A DNA stretch of 64,000 bases from Pseudomonas koreensis. Its GTDB lineage: Bacteria; Pseudomonadota; Gammaproteobacteria; Pseudomonadales; Pseudomonadaceae. Below the pieces are notes generated by a model. The model was given only the letters and a program-made list of their open reading frames with translations, was not told where the DNA came from and ran no database searches. This document shows positions 63,444 to 64,000 of this stretch, piece by piece; positions within the stretch are counted from its first letter, which is position 1; the number at the start of each line of letters is the position of its first letter. The translations under genes and the position numbers were made by a program. The DNA lies in NCBI RefSeq assembly GCF_025447595.1, contig NZ_JAOEJU010000004.1, positions 1-64,000 on the forward strand, read 5' to 3'.

Positions 63444-64000
63444 ATGCAACCGCAAACCCTCACCGGGCAAGCGACGTTAGTCACGCCCAGCCGCAAGCGA
63501 TTTTTCATCATGGTGTTGCTGTTCATCACCGTGGTCATCAACTACCTGGACCGCAGCAACCTGTCGATTGCCGCACCGGCGCTGACGACGGATCTGGGCA
63601 TCGATCCGGTGCACGTCGGGCTGATCTTCTCCGCCTTCGGCTGGACCTACGCCGCGATGCAGATCCCCGGCGGCTGGCTGGTGGATCGGGTGCCGCCGCG
63701 CATCCTTTATAGCGTCGCGCTGCTGTTGTGGTCACTGGCCACGGTGATGCTCGGTTTCGCCGCCAGTTTCATCGCGCTGTTCGTGCTGCGCATGGCGGTC
63801 GGTGCGCTGGAAGCACCGGCGTATCCGATCAACAGCCGCGTGGTGACAACCTGGTTCCCCGAGCGCGAGCGGGCCACAGCCATCGGTTTCTACACCTCCG
63901 GCCAGTTTGTCGGGCTGGCGTTTCTGACCCCGGTGCTGGCGTGGCTGCAACATGAGTTTGGCTGGCACATGGTGTTTGTCGTGACCGGCGCGGTGGGCAT
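63444..64000 (+). CDS. MFS sugar-acid permease, partial (DgoT/GudP-like)
   Basis: The first 185 codons of an MFS transporter that runs off the window. The start is MQPQTLTGQATLVTPSRKR, then membrane helices beginning FFIMVLLFITVVINYLDR; NYLDRSNLS and GGWLVDRV are signatures of the anion:cation symporter branch (DgoT, GudP, GarP). AAGAGG lies 9 nt before the ATG. In this position it most likely imports galactonate, or another hexonate or hexarate, with protons. The 3' end is missing. Confidence 0.85.
   Translation, partial: MQPQTLTGQATLVTPSRKRFFIMVLLFITVVINYLDRSNLSIAAPALTTDLGIDPVHVGLIFSAFGWTYAAMQIPGGWLVDRVPPRILYSVALLLWSLATVMLGFAASFIALFVLRMAVGALEAPAYPINSRVVTTWFPERERATAIGFYTSGQFVGLAFLTPVLAWLQHEFGWHMVFVVTGAVG

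Overview
The window is a 64 kb piece of a high-GC Pseudomonas chromosome, most likely of the P. fluorescens group. Three things support this. The order from comEC to tatD (exbB/exbD, lpxK, kdsB, murB, rne, rluC, maf, rpmF, plsX, fab genes, mltG, holB, pilZ) is the Pseudomonas order. The REP repeats (GTGGGAGCGAGC...) are of the P. fluorescens type. A leftward small-RNA gene between tatD and a TetR gene matches RgsA in position and form. All assignments come from reading the sequence and remembered family knowledge; no search was run.

Layout. 1-5.4 kb: tRNA-Gly(GCC), a secreted M20 peptidase, then a compact leftward cluster (AlaX-type tRNA editing protein, 2OG-Fe(II) oxygenase, LysE exporter) with a divergent LysR regulator. 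5.4-11.8 kb: a small conserved protein, FadE, a transglutaminase-like protein, a GST and a YadGH-type ABC exporter. 11.8-19.4 kb: DUF2062, comEC and a tightly overlapping cell-envelope operon (exbB, exbD, lpxK, trm112-like, kdsB, ptp, murB). 19.5-23.9 kb: a molybdenum hydroxylase with its XdhC and MocA maturation proteins. 24.1-28 kb: rne with a long leader, divergent from rluC. 28-41.6 kb: rluC, gph-like and sppA-like genes, maf, and the rpmF-plsX-fabDG-acpP-fabF-pabC-mltG-tmk-holB-pilZ-tatD superoperon. 41.6-45 kb: rgsA, tetR, a divergent moaA-like gene, a lipoprotein and DUF1285.

45-64 kb is accessory catabolic DNA containing six of the seven REP pairs. It encodes what reads as a complete oxidative D-galactose (De Ley-Doudoroff) route: GntR regulator, SMP-30 lactonase, SDR sugar dehydrogenase, AraFGH-type ABC importer, then DgoK, DgoA, DgoD and an MFS permease cut by the window end. 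The two halves are separated by about 9 kb that holds a second catabolic module resembling E. coli yegUVW (GntR, ADP-ribosylglycohydrolase, PfkB kinase) but with an NCS1 purine/cytosine-type permease, followed by small stress-type proteins, an MFS transporter, an HD hydrolase and an acetyltransferase.

The most interesting structures are: (i) the AlaX-oxygenase-LysE cluster, which looks like production, export and tRNA-level self-protection for a modified amino acid; (ii) twin promoters with the same operator, spacing and Shine-Dalgarno region in front of dgoK and, 13.6 kb away, in front of a previously unmarked 50-codon leader ORF that overlaps an intrinsic terminator just before the SDR gene, an arrangement suggesting attenuation or a small RNA; (iii) a 14-bp motif shared, in opposite orientation, by the gntR and araF promoters; and (iv) the yeg-like operon with its swapped transporter.
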